Part shown: positions 4,439 through 6,750 of the stretch, piece after piece | Layout of the letters: every line of letters starts with the position of its first letter | Position numbering within the stretch: the first letter of the stretch is position 1 | Assembly: GCA_944331815.1 (NCBI GenBank) | Contig: CALVIQ010000100.1 | Span: forward strand, 1-6,750 | From: an uncultured Bacilli bacterium | Lineage (GTDB): Bacteria > Bacillota_I > Bacilli_A > RF39 > UBA660 | DNA: 6,750 nt | Direction: 5' to 3' | The notes under the pieces: generated by a model | Databases searched by the model: none | Seen by the model: only the letters and a program-made list of their open reading frames with translations | Told to the model about the DNA's origin: nothing | Made by a program: the position numbers and the translations under genes

Positions 4439-5823
4439 TGGGACCATTTTTAAGAAGTAAATATAAAACAAATAAAATAATGTTTAATTTATTGATTGCT
4501 TTAATTCCTTTGTTTATATTTAGTTTTTCTAAAAATTGTTTTAATCCATATAGATTAGGATTAATAAGTTTTACTGATATGTTTGATCCAATAATAAATG
4601 TTGTTATTGCATCTTTAACTTCTTTTGTTATTGAAGTTATATATGCCTTAATTTTAAGAAAAAAAAATTATATTAAAAATTCATATGCTTTTTTTCCTGG
4701 ATTATTTTTAGCTTTAATTTTACCTTTACACACACCTATTTATATTTTAGTAATTGGTAGTGCGGTAGCAAGTATCAGTAAATTAATATTTGGTGGATTT
4801 GGTAAGAATTGGTTTAATCCAGCTTTAGTAGGATATTTAGTAATTATGTTATTTTTCTCTAGTATTTTAACTACTGATAATTATTTTAATGCTTATGAAT
4901 TAGATACAATTAGTAAGGCTACTCCATTAACTAATGCTTCAATGGTAACAGGAATTGGTAATTATGATCAATTAGTTAAACCATATGGTGATTTATCTGA
5001 TTTCTTTATTGGTACAATACCAGGTAGTTTTATTGAAACTAGTGCTTTATTATGTTTAGTATCTTATTTATTTTTAAGTTTTACAAAAACTATAAAATGG
5101 AGAATACCACTAGTTTATGTATCAACAGTATTTATACTGACTTTAGGGATTAGTAGATTATTAGGCGAAGGATTTTATTATCCACTATTTCATATACTAA
5201 GTGGTGGATTAATGTTTGGGGCTGTATTTATGTCAACCGATCCAGTTACTAGTACAGTTACACCTGTTGGCCAAATATTACAAGGAATTTTATTAGGAAT
5301 AATAACTGTTATATTTAGATTTACTGGCGTTGAAGGTGTAGCATTTAGTATATTGATTGTTAATCCATTTGTTATTTTATTAGATAAAATTGGGGTACAG
5401 TCAAGGTTTAATTTTATTAAGTCAGTAATGTGGTTTTTATTGATTGCTATAGTAGTAATGGTTACAATTTTTATACTTGCTTCTTCAAGAAGAGTTGAAG
5501 GAAATTTGGATCCTAATTTTGAAGTTATAAGTAAAGAAAAAGTAAATAATCAAATTGTTTACAATGTTTCTCAAAAAGGTTATGGTGGGAGAATAAAAGC
5601 AGAAGTAATTTTTGAAAATAATCAAATTATTAGTATTGAAATTACTTCTCATCATGAAACACCTAATAGATATCAATTGGTTATTGATGAAGATTATTTA
5701 AATAAATTGATTAATAATCAAAATGATTTGGAAAATTTAGATACAGTAAGTAGTGCAACTGTTACATCTACAGCATTAAAAAAATTAGTTACAAATGTAA
5801 TTGAATATGAAAAATCAAATTAA
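4438..5823 (+). CDS. rnfD: RnfD-RnfG fusion: membrane flavoprotein of the Rnf complex with C-terminal FMN-binding domain
   Basis: The protein has 461 residues, against about 310-350 for ordinary RnfD. ATG 4438 overlaps the rnfC stop, and a strong GGGGG-type site (4425-4429) lies eight bases upstream. Residues 1-322 are RnfD: FLRSKYKTNKIM start, multiple membrane helices, GKNWFNPALVGYL (122-134), and TDPVTSTVTPVGQILQG (267-283). The canonical covalent FMN threonine corresponds to T162 in DTISKATPL. A further helix (326-350) leads to an extracytoplasmic FMN_bind domain (about 354-461) with GYGGRIKAEV (381-390), HHETPN (405-410) and an ApbE-type site DTVSSATVTS (435-444, predicted FMN-Thr 441). 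That helix plus domain is the layout of RnfG, so D and G appear fused. The G-like part is short (about 110 residues). Both flavin sites lack the usual Gly (SKAT, SSAT rather than SGAT). No rnfE, rnfA or rnfB follows; a terminator and a nuclease gene do. An NqrB/NqrC-like fusion is the alternative, but the RnfC partner favours Rnf. Confidence 0.92.
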   Translation: MGPFLRSKYKTNKIMFNLLIALIPLFIFSFSKNCFNPYRLGLISFTDMFDPIINVVIASLTSFVIEVIYALILRKKNYIKNSYAFFPGLFLALILPLHTPIYILVIGSAVASISKLIFGGFGKNWFNPALVGYLVIMLFFSSILTTDNYFNAYELDTISKATPLTNASMVTGIGNYDQLVKPYGDLSDFFIGTIPGSFIETSALLCLVSYLFLSFTKTIKWRIPLVYVSTVFILTLGISRLLGEGFYYPLFHILSGGLMFGAVFMSTDPVTSTVTPVGQILQGILLGIITVIFRFTGVEGVAFSILIVNPFVILLDKIGVQSRFNFIKSVMWFLLIAIVVMVTIFILASSRRVEGNLDPNFEVISKEKVNNQIVYNVSQKGYGGRIKAEVIFENNQIISIEITSHHETPNRYQLVIDEDYLNKLINNQNDLENLDTVSSATVTSTALKKLVTNVIEYEKSN

Positions 5824-5837
5824 TTTTTGATTTTTTT
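5810..5837 (+). terminator. Intrinsic terminator after rnfD
   Basis: A perfect 10-bp stem, AAAAATCAAA (5810-5819) with TTTGATTTTT (5826-5835), has a 6-base loop containing the TAA stop. The right arm and the next two T supply the U-tract. It is AT-only apart from one C-G pair, so moderately stable, but its position and form suit the end of the operon. A run of ten A (5841-5850) follows. Confidence 0.6.
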
Positions 5838-5882
5838 GATAAAAAAAAAAGAAATCACTAACTTTTGGCTAATATAACTAAT

Positions 5883-5892
5883 AGGAGGTGAT
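5883..5892 (+). promoter_or_regulatory. Full-consensus Shine-Dalgarno followed by ATA instead of ATG
   Basis: AGGAGGTGAT at 5883-5892 is fully complementary to the 16S 3' end. The in-frame GTG at 5888 is part of this site, so it is an unlikely start. The codon at ideal spacing (5897, eight bases after AGGAGG) is ATA. The first in-frame ATG (5936) has no site of its own. Confidence 0.65.
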
Positions 5893-5896
5893 AACA

Positions 5897-6736
5897 ATAA
5901 AAAAATTTTATACTGCAAAACACGAACCAGTGTTTATGTATGCAGCCGTAAAAAAAGAATTTCTAATAGCTATTTTAGAGCCTATTATAGATAAAAAAAT
6001 AATAGAATTAGAAATTTTAAATCCAAATTTAATTCAAGAACGATATAAAAGGCGTGGTCAAAGATTAGATTTATTAGTTAAAACAAAAGATGAAATAATC
6101 AATGTTGAATTAAATACAAATTATACTGAAGAAATAAAAATAAGGAATCTTCATTATATCTTTAAATTAGCTAGTTTAAATACGGAAAGAGGAAATAAAT
6201 ATAAAATAGGTTACTCAATAGTTCAAATTAATCTAAATTTTTATAATAGTAAATATGAAAAAAATATCTATACATTATATGATAAAATAAACAAAATAGA
6301 ATTAACAGATTACATCAAAATATATAATGTAGGTATAGACAAATATATAAAAAACTATTATAATAATGGTAAGAAGTTTACCAAAGGTGAAGAAGCATTA
6401 ATAATGTTAGATATGAATAAAGAAGAATTAGAAGAGTTATCGGAAAAGAGTGAGATAGTGAATAATTTTAAAGAAGAAGTAATCAAAGCAAATAATGATG
6501 AATTTGTAGTAGACTGGATAAGTCGTGAAGAAGAACAAAAACAATATGAGGAAGTAATGTATGAAAAAGGAATTATTCAAGGTAAGCAATTAGGCTTAGA
6601 AGAAGGTCTCACTCAAGGTAAAGAATATAATGTACCCATAAGTGTGGACACAATTAGAAGAAGGTATCCAATAAAATGGACATACCAAGAAGGTATAGAA
6701 ACCTTAATTGTAGACACAAAAATATGGGTATTTTAA
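5897..6736 (+). CDS. PD-(D/E)XK nuclease family transposase (Rpn/PDDEXK_2-like)
   Basis: Rpn-type proteins are recombination-promoting endonucleases common in many copies in gut bacteria, usually annotated as transposases. Residue numbers here count from the in-frame GTG at 5888; the likely start, ATA 5897, is residue 4, giving 279 residues. The family opening is seen (KKFYTAKHEPVF), then the nuclease core: RLDLLVKT with D61, NVELN with E74 and N76, and the RNLHYIFKL helix (86-94). The E-x-N pair stands where many relatives have E-x-Q/K. A charged helical region (about 174-227) leads to a Gly every four residues (228, 232, 236, 240, 244), as in the EGxxxG-like C-terminal repeats of the family. 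After residue 245 the tail changes character (VDTIRRRYPIKWTYQEG) and no longer looks like this family. No inverted repeats or target duplications were found at its edges. The gene may be damaged or weakly translated because no ATG/GTG/TTG sits at the right distance from the ribosome site. Confidence 0.8.
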   Translation: MKKFYTAKHEPVFMYAAVKKEFLIAILEPIIDKKIIELEILNPNLIQERYKRRGQRLDLLVKTKDEIINVELNTNYTEEIKIRNLHYIFKLASLNTERGNKYKIGYSIVQINLNFYNSKYEKNIYTLYDKINKIELTDYIKIYNVGIDKYIKNYYNNGKKFTKGEEALIMLDMNKEELEELSEKSEIVNNFKEEVIKANNDEFVVDWISREEEQKQYEEVMYEKGIIQGKQLGLEEGLTQGKEYNVPISVDTIRRRYPIKWTYQEGIETLIVDTKIWVF

Positions 6737-6750
6737 TTTATTAACAGCTC

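Noticed and set aside
5485..5676. Minus-strand open frame opposite the RnfG-like domain
   Set aside because: A shadow of the well-supported FMN-binding domain.
5841..5850. Run of ten A as a phase-variation tract
   Set aside because: It lies between a terminator and a ribosome site, not in a coding region or between promoter boxes that could be identified.

Overview
The window comes from a very AT-rich, low-GC Gram-positive-type genome. It is most like the uncultured gut Bacilli/Mycoplasmatota-type lineages. Supporting signs are mostly AGA arginine codons outside one short patch class, TAA stops on every gene, strong purine-rich ribosome binding sites, a lipobox lipoprotein, and an Rnf locus of the Bacillota kind. 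TGG encodes Trp and no in-frame TGA is seen, so the standard bacterial code fits. The lineage is inference. All six genes lie on the + strand, and no intergenic gap exceeds about 110 bases.

Bases 1-1001 hold the 3' end of a gene for a large, probably surface-exposed modular protein that runs off the left edge. It contains the most interesting signal here: two 96-bp direct repeats (186-281 and 828-923). These differ at 17 positions, all in codon position 1 or 2, all amino-acid changing, and all compatible with adenine in a common template. They are GC-richer (46-48% by hand count) than their surroundings and end in an invariant 3' block. This is the signature of two variable regions of a diversity-generating retroelement (DGR) inside C-type-lectin-like domains. 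Each is followed by a potential DNA hairpin: 297-317 after the first, and 951-971 (plus an extra one at 927-945) after the second. One stem position covaries between the two copies. No reverse transcriptase or template repeat lies in the window, so the enzyme must act from elsewhere.

Bases 1108-3095 follow a terminator-like hairpin. They encode a membrane-anchored protein with the three short motifs of the bacterial sialyltransferase superfamily, then a small lipoprotein with a clear lipobox. The two are probably co-transcribed and end in a clear terminator.

Bases 3128-5837 are a self-contained transcription unit with a good promoter, rnfC, an overlapping rnfD with an RnfG-like FMN-binding domain fused to its C terminus, and a terminator. 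The RnfE, RnfA and RnfB genes that normally complete this ion-pumping ferredoxin:NAD+ oxidoreductase are absent here. Both candidate covalent flavin sites have lost the usual glycine (SKAT and SSAT instead of SGAT).

Bases 5883-6736 encode a PD-(D/E)XK (Rpn/PDDEXK_2) transposase-type nuclease. It has a perfect Shine-Dalgarno sequence but apparently an ATA codon where the start should be, and an atypical C-terminal tail.
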